NCBI RefSeq assembly: GCF_902506105.1
Contig: NZ_LR733304.1
Coordinates: forward strand, 1,721,458-1,785,457
DNA from: Aeromicrobium sp. 9AM
GTDB taxonomy: Bacteria; Actinomycetota; Actinomycetes; Propionibacteriales; Nocardioidaceae
Direction of reading: 5' to 3'
DNA length: 64,000 nucleotides
Shown here: one piece after another, positions 9,258-16,543 of the stretch
Layout: each line of letters begins with the position of its first letter
Numbering within the stretch: position 1 is the stretch's first letter
The notes under the pieces: generated by a model
Told to the model about the DNA's origin: nothing
Seen by the model: only the letters and a program-made list of their open reading frames with translations
Databases searched by the model: none
Translations under genes and position numbers: made by a program

Positions 9258-9500
9258 ATGAGCAACCGCCGCAAGCCCACCGGCCCCACGCCCGATCCCG
9301 GAGCTCGCCGTGCACAGAGTCTTGAATTGATCGACAAGATCCTGCACGGCACGCCTGAAGGGAAGGTCGACCCTGCGATTTCCGAGAATCTCCGCCGGCA
9401 CATGGCCGCGAATCCCGGCGAGCCGGACCGCGCTTTGTTGAACCACTTCCGGGACCAGGTTCCCGGCTTCGACGGGGTCTTCCCCGAAGACCTGAAGTAG
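9258..9500 (+). CDS. Small hydrophilic hypothetical protein
   Basis: An 80-aa frame from ATG 9258, divergent from 8494-9084 and convergent with the zinc-ribbon gene 9507-9668. The N-terminus is basic and proline-rich (R-R-K-P-T-G-P-T-P-D-P-G), the middle is helical (L-E-L-I-D-K-I-L-H-G), and the end is acidic. No membrane segment, Cys or known motif. Clean amino acid composition and tight packing with neighbours support it; the function is unknown. Confidence 0.5.
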   Translation: MSNRRKPTGPTPDPGARRAQSLELIDKILHGTPEGKVDPAISENLRRHMAANPGEPDRALLNHFRDQVPGFDGVFPEDLK

Positions 9501-9506
9501 TTGAAG

Positions 9507-9668
9507 CTACGACGGGCACTTGCCATAGCCGTGGGACTCGCGGGCGTCCTTCTTGGCGAACTCGTTGTCCAGTTGAAGTTCACCCCTGCGCCCACATTTC
9601 GGGCAATGCCAGCGGTACCAAGTGCCCATACCGGGGCGACGCTCCATCTCGTACTTGAATGTTGGCAT
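9507..9668 (-). CDS. 53-aa zinc-ribbon-like miniprotein
   Basis: A short gene, ATG at 9668 to TAG at 9507. The protein begins M-P-T-F-K-Y-E-M-E-R-R-P-G and contains W-H-C-P-K-C-G-R-R-G-E, a clear Cys-X2-Cys knuckle, with one more Cys near the end (G-K-C-P-S). Two Cys plus a His and a late Cys could bind one zinc, alone or as a dimer. It starts 11 bases after the end of the 9679-10392 gene and probably belongs to that operon. Function unknown; small zinc ribbons often act as nucleic-acid or protein adaptors. Confidence 0.55.
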   Translation of the reverse strand: MPTFKYEMERRPGMGTWYRWHCPKCGRRGELQLDNEFAKKDARESHGYGKCPS

Positions 9669-9678
9669 CGTCACTACG

Positions 9679-10392
9679 CTACTGGTTGAGCTGGTCGAAC
9701 TCTCGCATCCCAGGCTGCCAGATCTCGACGACCTCGGATGGTGCCACCGAATCGAGTACGTGAATTTCGGCGTCCCAGACTTCGTCGCCAGCGAGCAGCG
9801 CGGAGAATAAGGCCATCACAGGCCCCCAGCTACGGAACTCCCGCCCCGTCAGTTGGAGATCGAGAACGACGATCGACGGCGTACCGATGCTTGTCAGAAG
9901 TTTCTCGAGATCCTTGGCGCCCTTGAAGACGCCCTCGCCTCCCCAAGTGTCGAGTAACAGGTCCAACCCTCGCCCCTTTAGGGTGTCGATGCCGACAGCT
10001 ACACAGACCCGGTCTAGTCGGCCCGATAGCGAGTTATGGCTCGGGCTATCCGGCGAGAACACTTGGCGCTGCTGGAGTTGAGTGCGGTCGTCTGACGACA
10101 GCACACCTAAGCTCTGCGCAGCGTCGAGTTTCGCCGTTACCAGCTCAACGCTCAACGCGCGGAGTCCATCGCTGCGGATGCTCAGAACCTCGTGCGGCAG
10201 GAGCCTCGTTCCGTGATAGGCGCGCAAGGGTCTTCCATCGAGCAGTTCGACCAGTCGGGTGCTTGACGTGACATCGGCAGACTCTCTGTCGTAACGTGCG
10301 GCCGCGTCGCGCAACCGGTCCGGCCACGTTCCAACATCGTCTGGATCTACAACGTCCTTACTCGCGGGGGGTGGCACGATCTCACAGAGCAA
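9679..10392 (-). CDS. Unknown protein, possible ADP-ribosyltransferase-like fold
   Basis: Protein of up to 237 aa. TTG at 10392 overlaps the upstream gene by 11 bases; GTG at 10377 is an equally good start. Around residues 58-80 it reads Y-H-G-T-R-L-L-P-H-E-V, then S-D-G-L-R-A-L-S. From memory this resembles a widespread family of hypothetical proteins with an H-(C/G)-T-R-L opening, N-G-L-R-P-L-S and a later W-G-G-E motif, here W-G-G-E-G. The H-G-T start recalls the first strand of ADP-ribosyltransferase-like proteins, so a toxin or signalling transferase is an inference only. Its upstream neighbour is a two-TM protein and its downstream one a zinc ribbon. Confidence 0.55.
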   Translation of the reverse strand: MLCEIVPPPASKDVVDPDDVGTWPDRLRDAAARYDRESADVTSSTRLVELLDGRPLRAYHGTRLLPHEVLSIRSDGLRALSVELVTAKLDAAQSLGVLSSDDRTQLQQRQVFSPDSPSHNSLSGRLDRVCVAVGIDTLKGRGLDLLLDTWGGEGVFKGAKDLEKLLTSIGTPSIVVLDLQLTGREFRSWGPVMALFSALLAGDEVWDAEIHVLDSVAPSEVVEIWQPGMREFDQLNQ

Positions 10393-10600
10393 TGACTGTC
10401 AGAACGGCACCGACCAGCACGAGCAATGGACCGACCACAGCCGCCAACTCGCGGCGCTTCGCCTTCTGTAGCTCCGCGTCGAAATCGGTCGACGCATTTC
10501 CTCCGTCGATCACGTTCGTCGTCGTCCGCCAGCGGTCCAATACGTCCAGCAACACCAGGGCTGCGCCGACCGCCGCGATGATTGCACCAAGTAGGGCCAT
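10382..10600 (-). CDS. Small two-helix membrane protein
   Basis: A 72-aa protein with a membrane helix at about residues 3-21 (L-L-G-A-I-I-A-A-V-G-A-A-L-V-L-L), a charged loop containing D-F-D-A-E-L-Q-K-A-K-R-R, and a second helix at about 52-72. Loop charge suggests a cytoplasmic loop with both ends outside. It is the first gene of a probable three-gene unit with 9679-10392 and the zinc ribbon. The layout recalls small membrane partners of toxins or effectors, but no family is recognised. The 154 bases upstream (10601-10754) hold nothing else clear and probably contain its promoter. Confidence 0.55.
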   Translation of the reverse strand: MALLGAIIAAVGAALVLLDVLDRWRTTTNVIDGGNASTDFDAELQKAKRRELAAVVGPLLVLVGAVLTVIAL

Positions 10601-10754
10601 GAACCAAGCCTAATTCCGGCTCAGCCGATCTAACCGCAGTGTACGAGATGTTGCTCCCGCGACTAACCAACTAGAGGTGCCGATCTGGCAGTCTCCGTGA
10701 GATCCCTCAGGTCCACTGTCTGTAGCAGGTTGTCCACGATCAGGTCGGGGGCTC

Positions 10755-11651
10755 CTACGACCAGCGGCGGGTCTCCGGCGCCCACTCGAGGTCGGCGACT
10801 TCGTGAGCCAGCGCCGGCTGCGCGAACGCAATCACATCATCGAGGACAGAACCAAACGATTCGGGGAGATGTTCGTACTGGCTCTTTCGCCTCCATGCGG
10901 ACCACTTTGCTTGCCCATAGTCGGCGTAACCGTCAAGCACATCGCGCAGTGGTGCAATCTCGGCTTTGCGATGATCTGCAACGTGGTCGATCGCGCTCTC
11001 GAGGTCTGACCCGCCGATCGCATGTCGATTCGACAGAGTCCAGATGTCGCCGAAGTCACGCCACCGGGTGTTCACAGTCCCTCGCTGCACCGCCGTGACG
11101 ATCTTCTCCGCGTGGACCATGTGCAGCGGGTAGCCTGCGAGTCTGATCGGAACACCGCCCCTAAGTCGCGGCACCGAGACCGTCTCGGGATTCGGCCAGA
11201 TCGGGTCGCCGAAGTTGACGTCGATGTGGAACAGCGGGCGCGCCGTCGCCAATCTCGCCTCCATGCTCACCCGGACTCCCGAGTACTCATCTTCGTCTCT
11301 GATGACCTGTGCGCTCGCAGACTCGTGAACGAACACCAATCCGTCGTCCTCGGGGAGCTCGACGGAGAGAATCTCCCGCAGCAGAGCGAGCACCGTCTCG
11401 GCGTCGTTTGCCAAGTCGAGTCCGGCGAGGTCAACGTCACGGGTCGGACGACGATCGCCGAAGGCCGCGAGCAATACTCCACCCTTGAGAACGAACTTGT
11501 CGGCCACCGTGCTGACGGACAACCGCGCCAGGAATCCCTCCAGCACATACAACTGGATGAACTCATCGGTCGGACGTCCTTGCGAGCGCGCCCGTCGCTG
11601 GAGGTCGAGGTAGGCATCACCGGCGGGAGTGCCGCGCGAGACCCGGCTCAC
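10755..11651 (-). CDS. abiEii: AbiEii-like nucleotidyltransferase toxin
   Basis: Toxin of a type IV toxin-antitoxin system, 298 aa. GTG at 11651 overlaps the antitoxin stop in GTGA and starts V-S-R-V-S-R-G-T-P-A-G; a longer frame to 11819 would lie within the antitoxin gene. Key region: D-K-F-V-L-K-G-G-V-L-L, then R-R-P-T-R-D-V-D-L, the nucleotidyltransferase signature with the metal-binding Asp pair. Further on H-A-E-K-I-V-T-A-V-Q-R-G and N-T-R-W-R-D-F-G-D match the family. Known AbiEii proteins transfer nucleotides to block growth and give phage abortive infection. The frame is intact. Confidence 0.9.
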   Translation of the reverse strand: MSRVSRGTPAGDAYLDLQRRARSQGRPTDEFIQLYVLEGFLARLSVSTVADKFVLKGGVLLAAFGDRRPTRDVDLAGLDLANDAETVLALLREILSVELPEDDGLVFVHESASAQVIRDEDEYSGVRVSMEARLATARPLFHIDVNFGDPIWPNPETVSVPRLRGGVPIRLAGYPLHMVHAEKIVTAVQRGTVNTRWRDFGDIWTLSNRHAIGGSDLESAIDHVADHRKAEIAPLRDVLDGYADYGQAKWSAWRRKSQYEHLPESFGSVLDDVIAFAQPALAHEVADLEWAPETRRWS

Positions 11652-12235
11652 AACAGGACCTCGAGAGAAGTCCTCAGCGGTTTCAGCGCCATCGGGAAGT
11701 CGCGCGCCATTCTCATGAGCGTGGATGGCTGCCCGCCCTTGCGAAGCCACCGTCGAAGTGCCTCGTTGGCAAGGTCCGAGCCTTCGAGGTGTCGCAGGCG
11801 AAACATGTCGATCAGGCATCGCTCCTGGTTGTAGATGCCCAGCTCATGTCCGCCTCCGATCTCGAGGGAATCGCGCCCGATGTCGAACGAGCTTGCCGCG
11901 AAGTGATGCCAGTTGACCGCGATCGTGATGGTGGGAGCCCATGCCCCACGGGGAATGGCAAGGTCGATGGCGGCAGGAATGTCGTCGATGAGGTCATGCC
12001 TGGCGAGCGCCGTCCGGAGGCAAAGCGTGGCGCGTGGCGACTTCGCTGCGATCTCGATCAGATCGTCGTCACCCGACGAGTCGCTCTTGCGGTACAGGCC
12101 ACGCGCCAAGGCGGTGATGCGTCCGTGCGCAAGGAGATTGCGCAGCTGACGCTCGCTGGTCCGGTCCAGAGCCTCGGAAAAGCGAAAGGTGTCAGGCAGC
12201 TCGGCCATGGCCAGCTCAGCCCGCTTCGACGACAT
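11648..12235 (-). CDS. abiEi: AbiEi-like antitoxin and autorepressor
   Basis: Antitoxin of 195 aa. The N-terminal 70 residues form a winged helix (L-R-N-L-L-A-H-G-R-I-T-A-L-A-R-G-L-Y-R-K), the DNA-binding domain of the family. The rest is the AbiEi antitoxin domain with P-R-G-A-W-A-P and Y-N-Q-E-R-C-L-I-D-M. It is the first gene of the pair and overlaps the toxin by 4 bases. Family members repress their own operon by binding inverted repeats, and a matching repeat lies just upstream at 12253-12299. In type IV systems it counteracts the toxin without forming a stable complex. Confidence 0.88.
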   Translation of the reverse strand: MSSKRAELAMAELPDTFRFSEALDRTSERQLRNLLAHGRITALARGLYRKSDSSGDDDLIEIAAKSPRATLCLRTALARHDLIDDIPAAIDLAIPRGAWAPTITIAVNWHHFAASSFDIGRDSLEIGGGHELGIYNQERCLIDMFRLRHLEGSDLANEALRRWLRKGGQPSTLMRMARDFPMALKPLRTSLEVLL

Positions 12236-12252
12236 AGGAATCCACCTCTTAT

Positions 12253-12299
12253 GTAGGAAATCCTTTACACACCTGCCACTAGTGTAGAGACTTTCCTAC
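12253..12299. promoter_or_regulatory. Inverted-repeat operator of the abiE operon
   Basis: Two 18-base arms, 12253-12270 (GTAGGAAATCCTTTACAC) and 12282-12299 (GTGTAGAGACTTTCCTAC), separated by 11 bases; 14 of 18 positions are complementary. They begin 17 bases upstream of the abiEi start and so overlap its promoter. AbiEi antitoxins are known to bind such repeats cooperatively. Bases 12300-12413 hold the promoter of the divergent excisionase gene. Confidence 0.7.
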
Positions 12300-12413
12300 G
12301 CAATGACTAGGAGGCCCTGATCACCCCGTGACGGGAAATCTGCTGTCATCTGTCCTCTCGCACGCTACTTCTCGGCCTTCAGGACTATCAATCACCTCAC
12401 CGAGGAGCACACC

Positions 12414-12665
12414 ATGACCGAGCACATCACCCACGCCGTCAACACCGACGACGAACTGCTGACCATCGAAGAAGCCGCCGCGCTGGTACGCGCGCCTGTG
12501 GCGACCCTGCGCTACTGGAGACACCTGGGCACCGGTCCACACAGCTTTCGCGTTGGCCGTGCCGTTCGTTACTGGCGCCGCGACGTACTGGCCTGGCTGA
12601 ACGAGCAAACAATCCACAGCGGGCCGCCGCGCCTTGAAACCCACTCGTTGACGCCCCGAGACTGA
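12414..12665 (+). CDS. xis: Excisionase-like HTH protein (AlpA/MerR-type)
   Basis: An 83-aa DNA-binding protein with a winged HTH: L-L-T-I-E-E-A-A-A-L-V-R-A-P, T-L-R-Y-W-R-H-L-G-T-G-P, R-V-G-R-A-V-R-Y-W-R-R-D-V-L-A-W-L. This is the helix_turn_helix_17 type found in recombination directionality factors just upstream of integrases. The spacing to the integrase is 16 bases, so the two are cotranscribed. It would favour excision of the element. A GAGGAGC ribosome site precedes the ATG. Confidence 0.85.
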   Translation: MTEHITHAVNTDDELLTIEEAAALVRAPVATLRYWRHLGTGPHSFRVGRAVRYWRRDVLAWLNEQTIHSGPPRLETHSLTPRD

Positions 12666-12681
12666 GAGCAGGAGGCATTCC

Positions 12682-14058
12682 ATGGCCAGCATTGAGAAGC
12701 GGACGAGGGACGGACGAACCGTATGGCGCGCGCACTACCGCACGCCGGCTGGACACCAGCGGAACAAGACATTCACCCGCAAAGTGGACGCCGAGAGGTT
12801 CCTCACCAGCGTCGAGAGCTCCAAGAACACCGGCGACTACATCGACCCGTCGCTCGCCCGGGTGACCGTCGGGGACTGGGCCCAGACCTGGCTCGACGGA
12901 CAGAACCACGTCAAGCTGACGACGCTCAACCGCTACGAGGGTGCCGTGCGCAAGCACATCCTGCCGACCTGGGGCCACGTCAGACTCTCGGCCGTCTCCC
13001 ACTCCGACGTGCAAGTGTGGGTGACCAGCCTGTCCAAGACCCAGTCACCAGCGTCGGTGCGCAAGATCCACCGCGTACTCTCGCTGATCCTCGACATGGC
13101 GGTCAAGGACGGTCGGCTCACTCGCAACGTCGCCGCCGGGGTCAACCTGCCGCGCCCGGTCAACCACGAGGAGCGTTACCTCACGCATTCTCAGGTCGAC
13201 GACCTTGCGTACGCCTGCGGCTACCCGGTCGAGGTCAGCAAGCACCGGGCCCTCGACGAGCGCACCAACGAGATATACCGGCTCGTCGTGCTGTTCCTCG
13301 CCTACACAGGCGTGCGGTTCGGCGAGATGGCCGCACTGCGTGTGCGCCGGCTCGACCTCACCAAACGCCGCGCGGTCATCGCGGAATCAGTCACCCCGGT
13401 CCAGGGCCACGGTCTCGTCTGGGGTACACCGAAGTCCCATCGTCGACGCGAGGTGCCGATCCCCCGGTTCCTCGTCGACGACCTCGCCCGGCACATCGCC
13501 GGCAAGGCACCGGAAGACCTCGTCTTCGGAGGAATTCGCGGTGGCGAGGCGCTGCGGGTCAGCGTGTTCCGCAAACCCTTCCGAGTGGCAGCCACGGCCA
13601 TCGGCATTCCAGATCTGCACCCACACGAGCTCCGCCACACAGCCGCGTCGCTGGCGATCGCGTCGGGCGCTGACGTCAAAGTCGTACAGCAGATGCTCGG
13701 CCACGGCTCGGCGACGATGACCCTCGACACGTACGGACATCTCTTCGAGAACCGCCTCGACGAGGTCGCCGACGCCATGGATCTGGCTCGCACGACCGAG
13801 CGCGCTCAACCTGCTGTTGCCCGAGTGTTGCCCGAGCGCCTTTTGGCCCTGGATGAGGAAGACCCCCTGACCAGCGTTTCCGCTGGTCAGGGGGTCTTTT
13901 TCCATGGTAGCCCCGACGGGATTCGAACCCGCGCTACCGCCTTGAGAGGGCGGCGTGCTAGGCCGCTACACAACGGGGCCATGGGTGGTCTTGCGACCGC
14001 ACAAAACCCTACCAAAGCGTGCCCGGGAGCTGCTCGGAGGGTTTCGCTGGGATACTAG
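12682..14058 (+). CDS. int: Tyrosine integrase; ORF reads through into antisense tRNA-Glu
   Basis: Site-specific recombinase. Domains: AP2-like arm-binding N-terminus (residues 1-55), SAM-like core-binding domain (about 60-150), catalytic domain (about 170-370). Catalytic residues visible: Arg in T-G-V-R-F-G-E, Lys in T-P-K-S-H, H-E-L-R-H-T, His in L-G-H-G, Tyr in L-D-T-Y-G-H. GGAGG lies close to the ATG. The frame has no stop after the catalytic domain and runs for about 85 codons through a terminator and antisense through tRNA-Glu to 14058. That tail is not a real domain; the free form of the element would carry a different C-terminus. Confidence 0.93.
   Translation: MASIEKRTRDGRTVWRAHYRTPAGHQRNKTFTRKVDAERFLTSVESSKNTGDYIDPSLARVTVGDWAQTWLDGQNHVKLTTLNRYEGAVRKHILPTWGHVRLSAVSHSDVQVWVTSLSKTQSPASVRKIHRVLSLILDMAVKDGRLTRNVAAGVNLPRPVNHEERYLTHSQVDDLAYACGYPVEVSKHRALDERTNEIYRLVVLFLAYTGVRFGEMAALRVRRLDLTKRRAVIAESVTPVQGHGLVWGTPKSHRRREVPIPRFLVDDLARHIAGKAPEDLVFGGIRGGEALRVSVFRKPFRVAATAIGIPDLHPHELRHTAASLAIASGADVKVVQQMLGHGSATMTLDTYGHLFENRLDEVADAMDLARTTERAQPAVARVLPERLLALDEEDPLTSVSAGQGVFFHGSPDGIRTRATALRGRRARPLHNGAMGGLATAQNPTKACPGAARRVSLGY
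13861..13896 (+). terminator. Strong intrinsic terminator between int and tRNA-Glu
   Basis: A perfect 16-base stem (13861-13876 with 13881-13896) closes a TTTC loop and is followed by TTTTT on the + strand. Read on the minus strand the loop is GAAA, a stable tetraloop, so it may also stop tRNA transcription. It lies inside the extended integrase frame. Confidence 0.8.
13905..13930. other. Putative attachment site (tRNA-Glu 3' end)
   Basis: The T arm and acceptor end of tRNA-Glu border the integrase gene, the usual crossover zone for tyrosine integrases. The tRNA is intact, as expected when the element restores its 3' end. The matching copy on the other side of the element was not found in this window, so the exact core is unknown. 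Confidence 0.5.
13905..13980 (-). tRNA. tRNA-Glu (anticodon CTC)
   Basis: 76 nt with encoded CCA. On the minus strand the acceptor GGCCCCG pairs with CGGGGCT (one G-U), the anticodon loop is C-T-C-T-C-A-A, giving CTC for GAG codons, and the T arm contains GGTTCGAATCC. It is downstream of tRNA-Gln and gltX on the same strand. Its 3' end faces the integrase and is the likely integration target. Confidence 0.96.
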
Positions 14059-14118
14059 GACTCGAACCTAGAATGGCGGTACCAGAAACCGCTGTGTTGC
14101 CAATTACACCATATCCCA
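14047..14118 (-). tRNA. tRNA-Gln (anticodon CTG)
   Basis: 72 nt without encoded CCA. On the minus strand TGGGATA pairs with TATCCCA, the discriminator is G, the anticodon loop T-T-C-T-G-G-T gives CTG for CAG codons, and the T arm contains GGTTCGAGTCC. It sits between gltX and tRNA-Glu. In actinobacteria lacking GlnRS, it is first charged with Glu and then amidated. Confidence 0.96.
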
Positions 14119-14194
14119 ATGGCTGCGGACGGGGTCCGAGCCGAGGTCACACTTTACCCGACCGGACCTCTCGCGCCCAAACCGGGACCACCCC

Positions 14195-15712
14195 TCACGA
14201 GGCGATCACGGCAGAGAGTCGCGCCAGCGTGGTCTCGCGCCCGAGCAGCTCGAGCGACTCGAACAGCGGCGGCGAGATCCGGCTGCCCGTGACCGCAACG
14301 CGTACGGGCCCGAATGCCAGCCTCGGCTTGAGCCCGAGGCCCTCGATCAGCGCCGAACGGAGCGCCTCCTCGATCGGCTCGGTCGACCAGTCCTGGAGCG
14401 CAGAGAGCGCCTCGTGCGCGGCCCGTACGACGCCGACGCCGGCCTCGTCGAGGTTCTTGGCGCGGTCGGCCTCGTCGATGGCGAAATCGGCCTCGTCGAT
14501 GAACAGGAAGCGCAGCATGTCGACCGCCTCGGTGAGCAACGTCATGCGCTCGTGCACCAGCGGTGTCGCCGCCTCGAGCGTACGGAGCTGCTCTGCGGTC
14601 GGCTCGGCGTCGATCAGGCCGGCGTCCTGGAAGTAGGGCACCAGACGCTCCCGCAGGTCCTCGGGCGACAGCAGGCGTACGTGCGAGCCGTTGATCGCCT
14701 CGCACTTCTTGATGTCGAAGCGCGCGGGGTTGGGGTTGACCCGGCCGATCTCGAACGCCTCGACCATCTCGGGGATCGAGAAGATGTCACGGTCCTCGGC
14801 GATGGACCAGCCCAGCAGGGCCATGTAGTTGAGCAGGCCCTCGGGCAGGAAGCCCTTGGGCTTGTAGTCGAGCAGGTTGGACTCGGGGTCGCGCTTGGAC
14901 AGCTTGCGGTTGCCCTCCCCCATCACGAACGGCAGATGGCCGAACTCAGGCGTGAAGCCGCCGCCGATGCCGATCTCCGCGAACGCCTCGTAGAGCGCGA
15001 TCTGCCGCGGAGTCGAGCTCAGCAGGTCCTCGCCGCGCAGCACGTGGGTGATGCCCATCATGGCGTCGTCGGTCGGGTTGGTCAGCGTGTAGAGCGGCTG
15101 GCCGTTGGCGCGTACGAGGACGTAGTCCTGCACGTTGGCGGAGTCGAACGTGATCTCGCCGCGCACCAGGTCGTTGAACGTGTAGGTCCGCTCGGGCATC
15201 TTGAAGCGGATGACGGGCTCGCGACCCTCCGCCTCGTACGCCGCGACCTGCTCCGCAGTGAGGTTGCGGTGCAGGCCGTCGTAGCCGCTCGGCTTGCCGG
15301 CCGCGCGGGCGGCATTGCGGCGCACCTCGAGCTCCTCGGCGGTGTCGTACGCCTTGTAGGCGAAGCCCGCGTCGAGCAGCTGCTGCGCCACGTCGGCGTA
15401 GATGTCCATGCGTTCGGACTGCCGATAGGGGCCGTGGGGGCCACCGACCTCGGGGCCTTCGTCCCAGTCGAGGCCGAGCCAGCGCATGACGTCGATCAGG
15501 AGCTGGTAGGACTCCTCGTTGTCACGGGAGGTGTCGGTGTCCTCGATGCGGAAGACGAACTTCCCACCGTGGTGGCGGGCGAACGCCCAGCTGAACAACG
15601 CCGTGCGGGCCATGCCCACGTGCGGGTTGCCGGTCGGCGACGGGCAGAAGCGCGCGACGACGGGGCGGGTGGCCTCCCCACCCTTTGAGCTTGTCGAGAT
15701 GTCACTGCTCAC
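14195..15712 (-). CDS. gltX: Glutamyl-tRNA synthetase
   Basis: Class I aminoacyl-tRNA synthetase of 505 aa. The HIGH-type motif is H-V-G-M at residues 31-34 within [12 protein letters not shown]; the KMSKS-type motif is K-L-S-K-R at 270-274. The GTG start at 15712 overlaps the end of the upstream hydrolase gene by 11 bases. tRNA-Gln and tRNA-Glu genes follow at 76 and 214 bases, so enzyme and substrates may be cotranscribed. As is typical for actinobacteria, it is probably non-discriminating, making Glu-tRNA-Gln for the GatCAB amidotransferase. Confidence 0.97.
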   Translation of the reverse strand: MSSDISTSSKGGEATRPVVARFCPSPTGNPHVGMARTALFSWAFARHHGGKFVFRIEDTDTSRDNEESYQLLIDVMRWLGLDWDEGPEVGGPHGPYRQSERMDIYADVAQQLLDAGFAYKAYDTAEELEVRRNAARAAGKPSGYDGLHRNLTAEQVAAYEAEGREPVIRFKMPERTYTFNDLVRGEITFDSANVQDYVLVRANGQPLYTLTNPTDDAMMGITHVLRGEDLLSSTPRQIALYEAFAEIGIGGGFTPEFGHLPFVMGEGNRKLSKRDPESNLLDYKPKGFLPEGLLNYMALLGWSIAEDRDIFSIPEMVEAFEIGRVNPNPARFDIKKCEAINGSHVRLLSPEDLRERLVPYFQDAGLIDAEPTAEQLRTLEAATPLVHERMTLLTEAVDMLRFLFIDEADFAIDEADRAKNLDEAGVGVVRAAHEALSALQDWSTEPIEEALRSALIEGLGLKPRLAFGPVRVAVTGSRISPPLFESLELLGRETTLARLSAVIAS

Positions 15713-16484
15713 GGGAGACCACGCTGTTCGTCAGGGTGCCGATGCCTTCGATGGTGACGCTGACCTCGTCGCCGACCTCCATCGGGCCGACACCGTCGGG
15801 CGTACCGGTCAGGATCACGTCACCGGGCAGCAGCGTCATGAACGACGAGACGTACTCGATGATCGCGGGGACGCTGAAGACCATGTCGGACGTGTTGCCG
15901 TCCTGCTTGATGTCATCGCCGAGGCGGGTCGTGACCTGGACCTTGGACGGGTCGAAGTCGGTCTCGATCCACGGTCCGAGGGGGCAGAAGGTGTCGAATC
16001 CCTTGGCGCGGGTCCACTGCCCGTCCTTGACCTGCAGGTCGCGGGCGGTGACGTCGTTGCCGATCGTGTAGCCGAAGATCACCTTGGCGGCGTCCTCAGC
16101 GGAGATGTCGCGGCAGATGCGGCCGATGACGACGGCGAGCTCGCCCTCGAAGTGCACGTTCTCGCTCTGGTCGGGATAGAAGATCGGCTCCCCCGGCCCG
16201 ATGACGCTGGTGTTGGGCTTGAGGAAGATCAGCGGCTCCTCGGGCACGTCACCGCCCATCTCGGCCGCGTGCTTGGCGTAGTTCTTGCCGACGCACACGA
16301 CCTTGCTGCGTGGGATCACCGGCGCCAGCAGGCGTACGTCCGCGAGCGGGATCTTCTGACCGCTGAGGTTGAGCCCCGCGTAGAGGGGATCACCGTTGAG
16401 GACCGCGATGGTGGGGACGCCGTTGTCGTCCCCGATGACTCCGAAGCGGGGATCGTCGTCCCCCGCGAACCTGGCGATGCGCAT
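15702..16484 (-). CDS. Fumarylacetoacetate hydrolase-family protein
   Basis: FAH-superfamily enzyme of 260 aa (annotated elsewhere as 2-hydroxyhepta-2,4-diene-1,7-dioate isomerase or acylpyruvase). Metal ligands are in [10 protein letters not shown] and G-N-D-V-T-A-R-D; the family also has C-V-G-K-N-Y and [12 protein letters not shown] at 16484 is chosen over a GTG two codons earlier. It is a frequent partner of gltX in actinobacteria, without a proven functional link. The substrate is probably a beta-diketo acid such as acylpyruvate or oxaloacetate, by family knowledge. Confidence 0.9.
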   Translation of the reverse strand: MRIARFAGDDDPRFGVIGDDNGVPTIAVLNGDPLYAGLNLSGQKIPLADVRLLAPVIPRSKVVCVGKNYAKHAAEMGGDVPEEPLIFLKPNTSVIGPGEPIFYPDQSENVHFEGELAVVIGRICRDISAEDAAKVIFGYTIGNDVTARDLQVKDGQWTRAKGFDTFCPLGPWIETDFDPSKVQVTTRLGDDIKQDGNTSDMVFSVPAIIEYVSSFMTLLPGDVILTGTPDGVGPMEVGDEVSVTIEGIGTLTNSVVSREQ

Positions 16485-16543
16485 ATGCACCAGCCTATCG
16501 GTCGAGTCGGTGGCGGAGTCGGTGGCCGATCACGACGCCGCGC

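Larger units (their letters stand above)
3774..13904. mobile_element. Integrative mobilizable element next to tRNA-Glu (left end unknown)
   Basis: A MobF relaxase, an excisionase-like HTH gene and a tyrosine integrase occur together, and the integrase end touches the 3' end of tRNA-Glu, the classic target geometry. Accessory genes with no housekeeping role (HNH nuclease, AbiE toxin-antitoxin, small membrane proteins) fill the middle. No coupling ATPase, FtsK-type translocase, type IV secretion genes or replication initiator is visible, so it looks mobilizable rather than self-transmissible. I could not find a second copy of the tRNA 3' end to the left, so the left boundary given is only the first element-like gene; the two-component and Usp genes may also belong to it. 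Confidence 0.75.

Noticed and set aside
8494..9519. Full 341-codon form of the membrane-tailed protein
   Set aside because: The N-terminal 145 codons are antisense to 9258-9500 and lack protein-like composition; ATG 9084 was chosen.
9501..9689. A + strand frame from TTG 9501
   Set aside because: It begins straight after the stop of 9258-9500 without a ribosome site; the opposite strand encodes the zinc-ribbon miniprotein with a clear C-P-K-C motif.
13905..14058. Protein tail of the integrase frame past 13896 (S-P-D-G-I-R-T-R-A-T-A)
   Set aside because: It is the antisense translation of tRNA-Glu, a known source of false protein domains.
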